The notes beneath the pieces were generated by a model. The model was not told the DNA's origin, ran no database searches, and saw only the letters and a list, made by a program, of their open reading frames with translations. A stretch of DNA of 64,000 nt from Adiantum capillus-veneris (Eukaryota; Streptophyta; Polypodiopsida; Polypodiales; Pteridaceae), in assembly GCA_014529385.2 (NCBI GenBank), contig CM043964.1, positions 132,900,420 through 132,964,419 on the forward strand, written 5' to 3'. The position numbers and the translations under genes were made by a program. Of this stretch, positions 33,670 to 45,400 are shown one piece after another. How positions within the stretch are numbered: position 1 is the first letter of the stretch; the number at the start of each line of letters is the position of its first letter.

Positions 33670-34919
33670 ATGGCTTTCTCTTATCCGGACTTTCATGAAG
33701 AAGTGATGAAGATGTGGAGGACTTTCTGGAAAAGATGGAGGTTGCCTGCATTAGCAACCAGATTCATGAACCGGCGCAAATGTTACGTCTTATCCAAATT
33801 TGTTTGAAGAGTGATGCACGAGCTTGGTCCAAAGCATTTGAAGAGGAGTTGCGTTGGCTGATCCACCTATAAGATTGAGTTGGGACAATCTAAGGCATGG
33901 ATTGGAAGTGGAGTTTGTGAAGATAGAAGATCCTGACAAAGTGTGGCAAGAAGTACAAGGTTTGGTGCAAAAGGAAGGTGAGCCAGTAGATGCGTACATA
34001 CGTAAGTTCTCATTGGCATGGGAGCGGATGTGCAAGGCCTTAGCACCACAGGTACCCACCCCCACCTGACATGATGAAGAAGGACAGGTTCTTGGCTGGT
34101 CTTTGGGAGAATATACATTGGAGAGTGGAGCTAAAGAAGCCTAGGACATATGAAGATGCACTAGAGTAGCAAGGAACAAAGAGTGGAAGCTGAGGAAAAT
34201 GAGCCAGTTAGGGGTGGAGTCTTTGCCCATGAGGTCTGAATTTCAGCCTATGAACTCTTTACAAGTCATATGTCAGGGGTTCATCATGAACCTGTGGCTC
34301 CTGTTACTACTAGGTTATGCCAGCAGTAGTCACTACAGCAGTGCAAGATGATGGGCTAAGGCAAGACATGAGGCAAATGGTAGATTTGATGAAGAATCTC
34401 AGCCTAAACATGCTAGGTCAAGTGGGAAATAATCGAGGTCGAGGGCGGTTTGCAAATCAGCCAGGAGGTGAAGAAAGGCCTAGGAATGGTGTTGGACAAA
34501 GCAATGGTAGGTTTTGGATGCAGACGCCCACATGTTATAATTGTGGAGAGTTGGGTCACATCAGCCCGCAATGTGATCAGCCACCAAGGATGGGGGGAGA
34601 CATGTATCCATTGCCAAGACAGGTGCTAACTAGGTCAAATGATTATGGCATCGAAATTAAGGGAGACGAAGGAACCAGTGGACTGACCCACAAGGAAAAG
34701 GGAAAGACAAAAGTGCTAAGTGTAGTCACCTTGGAGAAGGCATCAAAGCTAGAGGATACATTAGTGATGCCTATTGGGAAGAGGACCACAGAGGAAAAGG
34801 AAGGAAGAAGTGCCCCAGGTCTTAGTAAGAAGAAAGGAAAGAGCATGAAGGCGAGGATGTCAAGGCCAAGAGGAAAAGGAGAGCTCGTCGAACGTTTCAT
34901 GTTTCAGATTTTCCACTAG
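33670..34919 (+). pseudogene. Tat element gag with zinc knuckle, frameshifted
   Basis: The start is near ATG 33670. The retrotransposon gag domain is split over frames: about 33700-33875 (VACISNQIHEPAQMLRL) and 33854-34069 (VWQEVQGLVQKEGEPVDAYI). A CCHC knuckle, CYNCGELGHISPQC, lies in the segment 34317-34919, followed by a Lys/Glu-rich tail. A frameshift near 33860 and a stop at 34069 separate the parts. Gag would form the virus-like particle that packages the element RNA. Confidence 0.8.
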
Positions 34920-35032
34920 GGGATGGGCAATTAAGCTATGACTTGAAGGAGGATCTGACGAGCAGGAAGGCAGATGTTACTTTTGGGCAGCTTATAGAGA
35001 TGGTGCCTAAGCTAAAGCGATAGTGGAAGAGG

Positions 35033-35437
35033 ATGGTTAACCCAATGGAGAAAGAGCCAGAGAGAGGTTCAGTGAAGGTGTTGGCAATGGACGAGCTACC
35101 AGACATTTGTCCAATAGTAGATGTGTGGCATAAAAGGAAAAATTTGGGACAAGGTTATGTGGATGGCGGAGCCCAAATATGCGTCATAGCACACTCATGC
35201 GTTGAGAATATGGGTCTCACATTGGCTGGGGTGTCAGGTTTTCGGATCAGATTGGCAAACCATCAAAAAGTAAAATGCTTGGGTGTTGTAAAGAGCTTAG
35301 AAGTGGAGGCATATGATGCAAAGGCAGTGGTTGATTTTCATGTGATGCCAGCAGGTTGGGAGCATATCCTATATACTGGGCAGACCATGGTTACGTGCAG
35401 TGGGAGCTGTTCAAGATTGGCGACATGGTACGATTAG
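35033..35437 (+). pseudogene. Tat element aspartic protease
   Basis: The frame of 134 residues contains GYVDGGAQICVI, the active-site region (D-G-G as in many plant Tat proteases) near residue 45, and GLTLAGVSGFRIRLANHQ. It would cleave the polyprotein. It overlaps the next segment in a different frame (from 35400), so a frameshift separates it from RT. Confidence 0.75.
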
Positions 35438-37204
35438 CCTCTATGGAAAGACAGGTACCAAGAAGCTTTATAATATGGACACAAGGAAACGATTAGAGGA
35501 GCTTTATGAAGATGAGGATGAGTCTAGTGATGAAGAATCTTCCACGGTGACAGATGAGGACAGTGATAGCACTACCAGCAGTGATGAGGATGCTGATGTT
35601 GCATTTCTTTTGATGGATAAAGAAATCCAGGAGTGTGGTTTAGTCGCATTTGCGAATGAGGTTGAAGATGAAAGTGAAGGGCCTTATGAAGTGATTGAAG
35701 GGCTGATGCAAACCAAGGTTGAGTTGTCAAAGAAGCAGGAATTAATGACGCAAATGATTAGTGGAGACCTCTCAGCTATGGAGAAGGATATATTTTTGCA
35801 TATGCTGGCTAGTTTTCCTGATTTGTTCATTACTTCATATGAAGAGATCAGAGGGTTCAAGGGTGAAGAGATGCATATAGAGCTGAAAGAAGGTGCTAAG
35901 CCAGTGCGGCAAAGGCTAAGAAGGATGGGTCAAGAGAAAATGGAAGCCTTGCGGGTAGAGGTGGACAAGTTATTGAAGGCAGGGTTCATAGTTCCAGTGG
36001 AGACCACAGAATGGGTGAGTCCAGTTGTAGTCAGTCCAAAGAAGGATGGGAAGTGGAGAATTTGTGTGATTTTAAACCCTTAAACGCAGCCACTAAGAAG
36101 AACCCCATATCCTCTTCCATTCATCGATCAGGTCTTGGATTCAGTGGCAGGTTATGAGAGGTACAGTGTGTGTGATGGTTTTTCAGGCTATTTTCAATTG
36201 AAGATTGCTCTTAAAGACCGCACAAAGACAACTTTTATTACGCCATGGGGCTGCTATTGCTACACAGTATTGCCATTTGGGTTGTCAAATGGACCTTCCT
36301 TCTATCAAGAGAGAGCAAATTGGGTGTTGGAACCATTCATTGGTAGTAGTTGTGTTAAAGCTTTTATGGATGACTTCTGTGTCTATAGCAGTAGGGCTGA
36401 TCACCATGAGAAGCTGCAGATGGTATTGGCTCGATATGATGAATGTGGAGGACAACTAAATCCAAAGAAATGTCATCTAGCACAGCCAAGGGTGAAGTTA
36501 TTGGGCCATATGGTGTCAGAAAATGGCATTGAGGCTGATCCAGATAAGGTGAAGTCTATTATTCTTCTTCCATCACCTATGAGTACAAAGCAATTGGCAA
36601 CCTTTATACACAAAGTGAAGTACATGGCACGGTTTATTCCATTGTCTTCGCAGCTTCTTTATCCATTACAGCAAGTGGCAAAGCATGATCCATTGCAATG
36701 GGATGACAAGTGTGAAGAAGTGTTTCAAGAGGTGTTAGGGGGTTGTCAGCCATGCAGGCTCTTGATTGGGAGAAATTTTTTTATGTAAATCCATCAGTAG
36801 GGGATGATGCCATTGGAGCTATGCTATTGCAAAAGCGGAAGGGTAGCCATTATATGAGGCCAGTGTATTGTGCAAGCCGAGTGAAGTTGGTAGCGGAGAG
36901 AAAGTTATCGGAAGTAGAGCTAGTGATGGCCAGTGTAATATTTGCTTGTCGACGATTTCGTCATTACTTGCTACCACGGCCTTTTGTTTTCTTGACGAGT
37001 TATGCCTTTTTGCCACAGTTAATTAATGGTATTAACATGTCAAATGTGGTGAAGAAATGGGTAATTGAGCTGCAAGAGTTTGAGTTCTCTTTTCTAGTGG
37101 ACGATAGTACAAGGGCTACCCTAGCTGATTTGTTGACCTACAAGGAGAATCCCCTTATTGTTAAGGAAGAGGTGGTGAGAAAGGTAGTTGAAGAAGTTCC
37201 ATAG
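35400..37204 (+). pseudogene. Tat element reverse transcriptase and first RNase H
   Basis: An acidic Ser/Asp/Glu linker (35500-35610) leads to RT: VSPVVVSPKKDGKWRICV, then an in-frame TAA at 36081-36083, then YSVCDGFSGYFQLKIALKD, LPFGLSNGPSF and the active site AFMDDFCVYSS (near 36362-36395). RNase H follows at 36743-37204 (DDAIGAMLLQKRKGSHYM, ELVMASVIFACRRFRHYL). Frameshifts near 36760 and 37205 and the TAA break it. The reaction is copying element RNA to DNA and removing the RNA strand. Confidence 0.88.
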
Positions 37205-37613
37205 ATCAGCAATGCACATGTGTTGTTTTTGATGGTTCATACAGAAAGAGCCACGATGCAGCTTCAGGGGGTATAGCACTTTATGATCCAGAGGGGAAGC
37301 TAGTATGCAAGAGAGGGTTCAAATTGGATGCGCATAGTAGCAATGAGGCTGAATATGCTACATTGGAAGCCGGATTACACATTTGTTTGAAGCATGGGGT
37401 TCGAAGGTTGAGCATAAAAGGTGATGCCTTGTTAGTGGTGAAGCAAGTGCTGGGTGTGTGGAAGAGCAAGAACACCTCATTGAAGGAAATGTGCTTTAGA
37501 ATTAAAGGCCTGTTAAAAAAGTTTGAAGCATGGATCATCAGACACATTGAACGTGCTCTAAATGGAGAGGCACATGAAGCAGCTCAAGGCATGATTGGGG
37601 AGCTATTTTGTTG
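37205..37613 (+). pseudogene. Tat element second (archaeal-type) RNase H
   Basis: The segment reads VVFDGSYRKSHDAASGGIAL, NEAEYATLEAGL and IKGDALLVVKQVLGVWKS. It has the D-E-D pattern of type I RNase H in the archaeal-like subgroup known from the Tat branch. It lies between the first RNase H and integrase. The frame itself is open from about 37207 to the stop at 37612, but it is out of phase with its upstream neighbour. Confidence 0.85.
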
Positions 37614-38900
37614 AGGACCACTTTACCTCTTTATCATGGCCGGGAAAGTTTGGCTCAAGAAGAGGAGTTTTTGCTAACAGGAATCATTCCAAAGGAGATT
37701 CAGAAGTCTAAGAAGTATGGATTTGTGCGTAGAGCATACAGGTACAAATTGATTGGTGATGTCTTATACATGAAAGGGGCTGATCTCGTGTTGAGACGTG
37801 TACCTTGGCGGGAGGAGCTTTACAGAGTGTTGGAAGAGAATCATGAAGGCGCATGTGGTGGCCATTTTGCTCTAAAGATCACCTTGCATAAGATTTTGCA
37901 AGAGGGGTATGTATGTCCTAGTTTGCACAAGGATGTTCACCATTGGTGTAGGTCTTGCAATAGGTGTCAAGCATTGGGGAAGAGAGTGTTGAAGCCAGAG
38001 CTACGAAAAACCATTATGGCGTTTGATGTGTTTGAAAAGTGGGGGATTGATGCAATAGGCCCGTTACCTATCACAAGCAGGGGCAAAAGCTATATCTTGA
38101 CGGCATTGGACTATATCTCTAGATGGGCAGAGGCTATAGCAGTAAAACAGATCACTGCAAAGGATGTGGCAAAATTAGTGTATGATGAAATATGTTGCAA
38201 GTTTGGGGTGCCATTAGAGCTACTTTCAGATAAGGGGCCAGGATTTAGAGCTAAACTGCTAGACTTCTTATGCACAAAGATGAAGATTAGGCACCAGCAT
38301 ACCACTCCTTATTACCCACAGTGTAATGGCTTAAATGAAAGATTAAATGGTGAGTTGGTACATATTCTTTCGAAAGTGACAGAGCACCTAGGAAAGAATT
38401 GGGATTTGGAATTGCCTAGTGCATTATGGGCTTACCGTACTTCGGTGAAGACAGGTACAGGGTTTACTCCATTTCATTTGGTGTATGGAAAAGAAGCACT
38501 ATTTCCTGTGGAAGTAGAGTTGCCTGCGGTCAAGATGTTAGAAAATTTGCTTGGGCGCCTAGTGATGCATTCAAAGAGAGGCTCTTGCAGTTACAAGAGG
38601 TCCAGTTGGATAGGATGAGCGCATTGGAGCATTATGGGAGATGCAGGATAAGGCTTTGGCAAAGATAAATGAACAGGTCAAAAGTAAGGGTATCAAGAAA
38701 TATGACTTGGTTTGCGCTACAACAGTAAGCTGGACAACACCTTCCAAAAGAAGTTTCAAATTAAGTGGGAAGGCCCTTTCAAGGTAGTGGAGTGTTTTCC
38801 AAATGGCACATATCAGCTGGCTAACCTTGGATGGTGTTCTACATAAGTCAAGGGTAAATGGGTTGTGTCTTAAATTGTATCATGCTAGATTGATGATGGT
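37608..38900 (+). pseudogene. Tat element integrase
   Basis: The open frame of 336 residues (37608-38618) has an HHCC zinc-binding region (HEGACGGHFALK, CRSCNRCQALGK). The DDE core follows: D in KWGIDAIGPL, D in LLSDKGPGF, E in NGLNERLNGEL. A C-terminal GPF-type region continues in other frames (KWEGPFKVVECFPNGTYQL, near 38765-38820) to about 38900. A frameshift near 38560 disrupts the end. Confidence 0.87.
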
Positions 38901-39034
38901 GGAGCAAGATGAGCTGTCTGTGGAGCAAGCAATGTTGGTGAAGGATGAGGAGACCTGTGATGCGGTGAGTCTCATATCTCTCTTTGCTGCTACTGATCAT
39001 GAATGATCTAGCAGGCTAGGGGATGGGCAAATTA

Positions 39035-40167
39035 TGTCAGGAGTTTTTTGGAGCAAGGGATTGCTCATATGTACATATACATGCATGGTGCATCAAATAA
39101 AGAATTGCCCATTTTTCAGAGCAGGTGGTTACGTGGGCCCCACATGTGTACAGGTAGGACAACATGTACATAGTGAATCGATTTTCACTATTACTAGTAC
39201 CACTGTGTTTTTTCTACAATAAGGAGGATTTGGTAGCGCGTAAAACTTCTTGAGGAAGCTATCCGCGGGCCGACGACATGAGGTCAGCAGGTGCGTCAGA
39301 TGGCATCTAGTGGCGTCAGGAGGGCGAACGAGGTCAATATTTGCACGCATGAGGACGGACACAACGTGGGTGTTTTCTTGTGAGAGTTATGCAGAAAGGT
39401 CATCATTAGGACCACTTTTTGGGGCCACTTCACGTGGTGGCGAGATGAATTATTGGAAAAAAGTTGAGTGCCAGGTGTGCGAATGATGCAAAAAGGTGAC
39501 AACTATGCACTGCGAGGTCAGTTTTTGGCCTGTTCGGGGTCCGTTTGAGGTCATCTAAAAGGCCAAGGGTGCCCAACTAAAAAATCTAAGTGTGGGAACT
39601 GAAAAAACAGGAGAAGACCAGAAAAAACGTGGAGAAGAGAGGAGGAACAGCCGCAGCTGTGGTTTTTGCTCATTTTGGAGCCTGTTTTGGCCGTAAACTG
39701 CTCATCCGAGGCCGGATTTGAGCACTTTGACATTGTAGACTGGGGTTTTGGGCCGTTCCGGACGCGATGGCGCTGTCCATTTTTTCCAAATTCCTCACTC
39801 TTTTCCTGCTATTTTTCTGTGTAAGTTTCTCCTATGAGCGAAGTTTCTACTCTAGTTTGTGATTGTATCTGGCTTATTTTACCCATGTTGTGTGAGCTAT
39901 TTGCCCCATTGGTGTTGGCCCAAGCTCAATTGTATCTAAACATCAGAAATTATCCTCTTTTGAGCTGAGTTTTTTGGGTGTTGTGTGTCTGTGTGGAGTG
40001 GGCAAGTGGATAGTCTCTCTCCTCTCACTCCAGAGGTTGTGTTCCCTGTCTTGGCGAGGTGTGTTGTGTAAGCCGAGTGGTGCCCCATAGTGTGTGTGTG
40101 TGTGTATCTTCCAAGAGTGTGTGCCGTGTCGTTATAGAGGCGCAGTGTGTGTTTCATCCCGCTCACA
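39035..40167 (+). repeat. Tat element 3' LTR
   Basis: It is preceded by the purine-rich GGCTAGGGGATGGGCAAA (39013-39030), the likely polypurine tract. It differs from the 5' LTR by scattered changes and small indels. Confidence 0.9.
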
Positions 40168-40201
40168 GCGCTTATACCGAGGCCAAAACCTGCAAAAAAA
40201 A

Positions 40202-40272
40202 TTTGGGCAGAGAGGTTTGGCTGTTGCTGCTGCATATACTGCAGCAACAGAAACCAACCGTTTCTGCCCAAA
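40202..40272. ncRNA. Candidate fold-back hairpin 1 (miRNA-precursor-like) in CACTA E
   Basis: The outer arm TTTGGGCAGA (40202-40211) pairs perfectly with TCTGCCCAAA (40263-40272). The inner arm CTGTTGCTGC (40221-40230) pairs perfectly with GCAGCAACAG (40241-40250), with a GGTTTGG/CCAACC stem between and a 10-base loop. This is the first of three similar units about 103-110 bases apart. Transcription is not shown by the sequence. Confidence 0.45.
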
Positions 40273-40315
40273 GGAAGAGTGCAAAAGCAACCACACTCCA
40301 CCTTTTTTTTTTGAT

Positions 40316-40377
40316 TTTGGACAGAGAGAAGTATTGAATGCTGCCGCATGTGCTGCTAGCAGCACTCTCTATCCAAA
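40316..40377. ncRNA. Candidate fold-back hairpin 2 in CACTA E
   Basis: TTTGGACAGAGAG (40316-40328) pairs with CTCTCTATCCAAA (40365-40377) at 12 of 13 positions. It is followed, like unit 1, by a linker GGAGAAGTGAAAAAGCAA...CTCCACT. Confidence 0.42.
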
Positions 40378-40416
40378 GGAGAAGTGAAAAAGCAATTGCG
40401 CTCCACTTATGTGCAA

Positions 40417-40467
40417 GAGAGTTAGTTGCTACTGCTACATGTACTGAAGAAGCATAAACCAACTCTC
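40417..40467. ncRNA. Candidate fold-back hairpin 3 in CACTA E
   Basis: GAGAGTTAGTT (40417-40427) pairs with AACCAACTCTC (40457-40467) at 10 of 11 positions. The linker GAGGAGTGAAAAAGCTACG...CTCCACT follows, matching those of units 1 and 2. Confidence 0.38.
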
Positions 40468-40564
40468 GCTACTCAAAAGAGGAGTGAAAAAGCTACGACA
40501 CTCTCCACTACTCTGTTTCTCGCTAAAGAGCGAATTCAAGAACTGTTGATCAAGTACTTATTCA

Positions 40565-40870
40565 ACATTACAAACCAAACCATAACCATAACCATAACCA
40601 AATCTTTGTCAACCCTACACAATAAGCATAACCAAGTTTTTCTCAACCATAAGCATAAAACAATAAGCATAACCAAGTCTTTGTCAACCATAAGCATAAC
40701 CAAATCTTTGTCAACCATAAGCATAAAACAATAAGCACAACCAAATCTTTGTTAACCATAAGCATAAAACAATAAGCATAACCATAAACATAACCATAAC
40801 CATAACCATAAGCATAAGCATAACCAAATCTTTGTCAATCCTAAACAATAAGCATAACAAAACTGAATTG
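40565..40870. repeat. Minisatellite of ATAACC/AAGCATAACC units
   Basis: Repeats of CATAACCATAACC and the longer unit AACCATAAGCATAACCAA-TCTTTGTC recur through the block. No gene is present. Confidence 0.9.
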
Positions 40871-41109
40871 CACCAACAATCGGGGAAGTCCGTCTACAAC
40901 AAGTCATACCATAACTTCATTTACCAATCCAAAACCATATCATAAATGGATTACAAACACTTGAGCAAGAAGAATTTTCATGACTTCATTTCATAACTCA
41001 ATCCATATATAATCACAACATAAATCCATCTATCTGCTAACCGACCATGAACAGATAACAAAAAGTAAAAACATGTAACTATAAGTGTAAATATCGGTAT
41101 ATATACAAT

Positions 41110-42283
41110 CATGAATATACACAAAACTAGCTACCAATACAAATCTATGAACTCTGTCCCTCAAGGCAAGGCCTCCCAGTCGACGGCCTCTCCCTCCCTC
41201 CTCCGCTAGCTGTGTCAAAAGAGCTACAAGCCCATGCTTGTAGCCATACTTCTCCTCTCGACGTGTAGGAGGACGCTTCATTGCAAGTTCCTGCAAATCA
41301 AACACTTAATAATAAATAAATATGAAAATAACACATATACATTTAGTTAATCAAAGCGTTTTTATGATACTTACAAACTCGTGGCGAAGCGTGTCGTATC
41401 CTCCACTCCCAAGGTGTGATGATCCAGTAGAATCTAAACGTGCTCTGGCTGCCTCTCTCTGCTGTTGGAATCGCTCAGGATGCTCCGTCAGCTCTCTACC
41501 AATCACTGTCCACTCCTCTGCGTCCAACCATGCCGGCTTCGGCTCATTGTTCCTGAATTTGTCTCTGGCCTCTGATCGACGATGTGACATGGTGCCAATC
41601 GCCACGCCCAAGATCCAGTCATTCGAGACTGTTTTGTACCCCTCTGTCGGCCTGTACTCCCTATGAATGGCCTCAACGATGTAGTTTTTCCTCTCCTGAT
41701 CCTGAGCATCTCAATGCTCCATCACAGAATGGCCAAACTGCACTATGCAAATCTGTCGTATCCTCTGTCGCATGGCCTTTCCGACTGTATCCATGACCAC
41801 AGCTCCGTCTCTGGTCGTATATACCCTGCTAGGATCATGCTCATGTGATCCCCAAGGTGTACGTGGTGTGCTCTCTGGTGAACTGTCTACTGAAGAGAGC
41901 GGTGGACGCGCTCTCGGTGGTGTGGAAGCATTGGTAGCACTATCACCACAACAACCACCGCCTCCAGAAGAGACACCTGAACGACACCTAGACCGTCTCG
42001 AAGAAGACCGGCCACTCCTCGGTGTAATTGGTACACTCGTCGGAGGTGTAGAGCCGATCGGACTCGGGACACACTAGTCAAGGGGGTAGGAGGCACACTA
42101 GTTCTAGGTGTAGGACCAGATGTACTAGGTCTGGAGGTGCCTACACCCCAAAGAGCCTGCATCTGAGCAATCTGCTCAGGTGTAAACTGCGACAAGGAGC
42201 TACCCATCTGCTCGGAGTTGACATGCCGGCCGGAGTGACTGGGAAACTAAAGTCTGAGAGTATGTATAGTCGTCGTCGGCCAT
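41110..42283 (-). pseudogene. Second CACTA gene of element E (TNPA/Transposase_24-like), decayed
   Basis: The candidate start is ATG 42283 (MADDDYTYSQTL). It continues into FTPEQIAQMQALWGVG and a Ser/Pro/Arg-rich stretch, then EARDKFRNNEPKPAWLDAEE, RFQQQREAARARLDSTGSSH and LGSGGYDTLRHEF before a GTAAGT donor. The next exon begins after TTTGCAG near 41294 (ELAMKRPPTRREEKYGYKHG). It is homologous to 14824-16161 of element D, with the same exon junction after LGSGG. Frames shift several times, so it is a pseudogene. Confidence 0.72.
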
Positions 42284-42430
42284 GGATGCAAAACTTAAAT
42301 TCAAAGAACAACAGAAATACGTCAATTCACTATTCAACAACTTAAGCAATACAAATAACATAAAAAACGAAACTGTAACAAAAATCACTATACTTAATTG
42401 CTGTCGCAAGTGTTCATTACAAATTACATC

Positions 42431-45400
42431 TTAACAAAAATCAGTGGTCATTCTCTCATCTTCTATGAGAGCTGATGCGCCAAAAATATCTATATCAATC
42501 TGTACTTCCGCATCTTCATCATCAAACTCCACTTTGTTATCGCTCTCCGCATTTAGCGTGTCATCTCCATGTTCTGATTCTGGCATTTGTTGATCGTTGA
42601 CCTCTAATTCAAAATCCTCGTCCGTCTACCGTGGCTCTGATTCTTGCAACTGTTCAACCTCTATATCCAATCCTTCACACACTTGTTTGCTCCGTGGAGC
42701 AACTTGAACGACAAACTGCCAGCGGGTTTAGACAAATTTCTTCATCCTTCTCATTCCATACTGGATCTATTGTGAACACAACTTGTTCACAATGCTGCGG
42801 AAGTACAATGTATCCCGAGCATCTGTCCACACCCGCCTGAGAAGCTCACTTGAATTAATCCACTCTTATCTTTGCGTACAGTTGTATTAGCCCACTAGTA
42901 ATAACTCTGAACCACTTGACATCAAAGATAAAAGTATCAAACTTTCTGAAGCTAATCTTCAAAATGTCTTGGATGTAGCCAAAGTATTCAAGCTGACAAA
43001 TCTGTGTGTTTTCATCACTGGCATTGGCCCGACTTTCTTGGACGAAGCTTGCTCTAACCCCACTATCGAAGGTCACACCCTTCGTTCTTCTATCCGCTAC
43101 ACTCTAAAGTGTCTCCATGGGACCACAAAGCTCCGTATTTGTGTTACTACAAGCACATAATTCACATAGTTTAGGGTTTACTAAAGCAATGTAGACCATA
43201 TGGATTTTTAAAAAGAAGTTGTAGAAATACTTAAATGCCAGTCGCAACCCTTGACATCTCCTCCTCTTCTTCAGTAATCAACACTCTGTTCCGCTTTGCC
43301 TCCCGAAATTTGTTGCATCTAACCATCTACCAGTAGGAAAGTCTGGCAGCTTCTGAAGATGGTTAGGATAAGGCAGGTTCCTAGTGGCACGATTGCGCTT
43401 GAACTGCAAACGTTATGTAATATGTCGTTGCTTTTCCTCTTCCTAATTCTCTAACCACTTTTGCAATGCCTCTGAGTTGAGTAGACAGAATCTCATAAAC
43501 CTTTTCTCTCGCATTCTGAGATCCATCTTTCTCATTATGCCTTGTCCTTGCGTCGTCCCCTGTAACCTTAGCGTTGATCTCATTAGTCCACAATCGGGGC
43601 ATCTCTAGATCAATTGAACCCAAGAACTCACTGATGAAAACTAGAGACTCTTGAACAAGCCATCCTTCATCCATGCTACCCTTAGGACGAGCTCTTTGAC
43701 GAACGAACCCCTTAAAGTCTTCATGAATCTCTCCAAGAAGAACATCCATCTGCTGTTGACGGTTCCAGCAACTGCAACTTCATCGACCACATGCACAAGC
43801 AAATGCATTTGGATGGTAAGAATGTTCGTTGGAAAATACTTCTCCACCATACACTCTGCTTCTATTCCATTCAAGTGAGTTGCATCTATGATGTCTTTTC
43901 TTATCTCTTTTGATGAGATCCAACACACTAGCTCACTAATTTTATAAATAGTACATCTGATGTCATCTGTCAGACAATCTTTTATGGCAACTGGTAAGAT
44001 AAACTATAAAAATTTGTGCCAATCATGCGACTTAAGCCCACTAAGATTGTTATCTCTAGTAAAGGCCGTTTTCAACATCGCATGCACCGAGTAGGAGTAT
44101 GGAAAGAAGATATGGTCTTCTTCACTTGTTGCTCTTCAGCACGACTCAAAACACATGGACCTTTTGGAATAGCATACGCTCCATTGGACTTTAGTCGAGC
44201 CCACATCTCTGGCATTCAACCCCACAGCCTGTAGGTCATCTCTCTGAGCTTTGCTTTCCCTTTTTCCAGTAATGGTCTTCCATATGATCTCTCTCCCACA
44301 TTCTTAAAAATGTGCATTGGGTCGAGCAGATAATTAATAAGCAAATCAACGCCAGTACGGCAGTTCGTGAAAAATAGAAAATCTCTTCATGCCGGTGGGG
44401 TTTAAAATCTCCACTTTGTAGCCACATGTTCTTCCGGTCACTCGCCTTTAGTGATGCATGTCGTGTTTACATATGTTTGGCCCACGTACCTCATGCCCTT
44501 CAGGCAAAAATCAACCATGCTCTTCGTAGACTGTCTTGCCTAGGTAATCAGAGCGGCGAAAGCCAAGTCGAGGACCACATTTTGGACATGCATGATTCCT
44601 AGAGTAGCTCAAGCCTGTAAACAATAAAGAAAGAATTAGCAGGGCACAATTAGCTATGATGCAGATTTGTATAAAGTTAAGGTTTCATGATACTAACCTG
44701 AACACTCACCAAAACCTGGCCAAGTGCATGGTCCACATAAGAATGCCTTGCACATGGGCATGTCGCCGTCCAATCGGTTGGACATGTCAACCACATCAAT
44801 CCCTGACCACAATATTGAAGCTCTTCATAAGTGGTGCAGATAGACGTCCATGTTCTTTGCTTTGTACTTTCCTGGGACAATGAGTGACAGTAATAGATGG
44901 CCTTTCTTTGATAGCCAGCCATGGAGGGAAGATTATAATTCACCAAGCAATGTAGGCCATGTGCTCCATGATGAACTACGTAATCCAAATGGGTTTACTC
45001 CATCCATTGCTAACCCAAAACGGAGTGAAACGAGACACCTCCGCAAATGTAGGCCCTTGTTCTTCTATGTGCTTCCATGCACGAGAGTCCAGCAGGCACG
45101 GGCATCACATCATCCGTGGATCTAGTGTTAGTATGCACGTCATCAAAGATGCTATAGACTTGCTCCTGAACATGCTCTTATTCTTGGAATGATAGGAAAG
45201 TGTCTCAGAACCTTTGCAAGGACAATTTTGCCTTGTGTGTCCTCTCTATATCTTTTGATCCACACTGGGGACACTGTACTAGATCTGTGTACTCATTTCA
45301 AAAGAGTATACAATCCTTAGGACATGCATGGATTTTATGATAATCCATGCCCAAGCTGGTAAGAACTTCTTGGCAAAGGTCGGGAGGGAGCATGTGATTG

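Larger units (their letters stand above)
31485..40167 (+). mobile_element. Ty3/gypsy Tat-lineage retrotransposon nested in CACTA E (8.7 kb)
   Basis: LTRs of 1137 and 1133 bp (31485-32621, 39035-40167) share about 97% identity by eye, with TGTCAG starts. The target sequence AGCGC is present before the left LTR (31480-31484) and at 40167-40171, giving a 4-5 bp duplication depending on the exact LTR end. Gene order is gag-protease-RT-RNase H-second RNase H-integrase, which defines the Tat branch. Several frameshifts and stops are present, so the copy is probably inactive. Confidence 0.93.
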
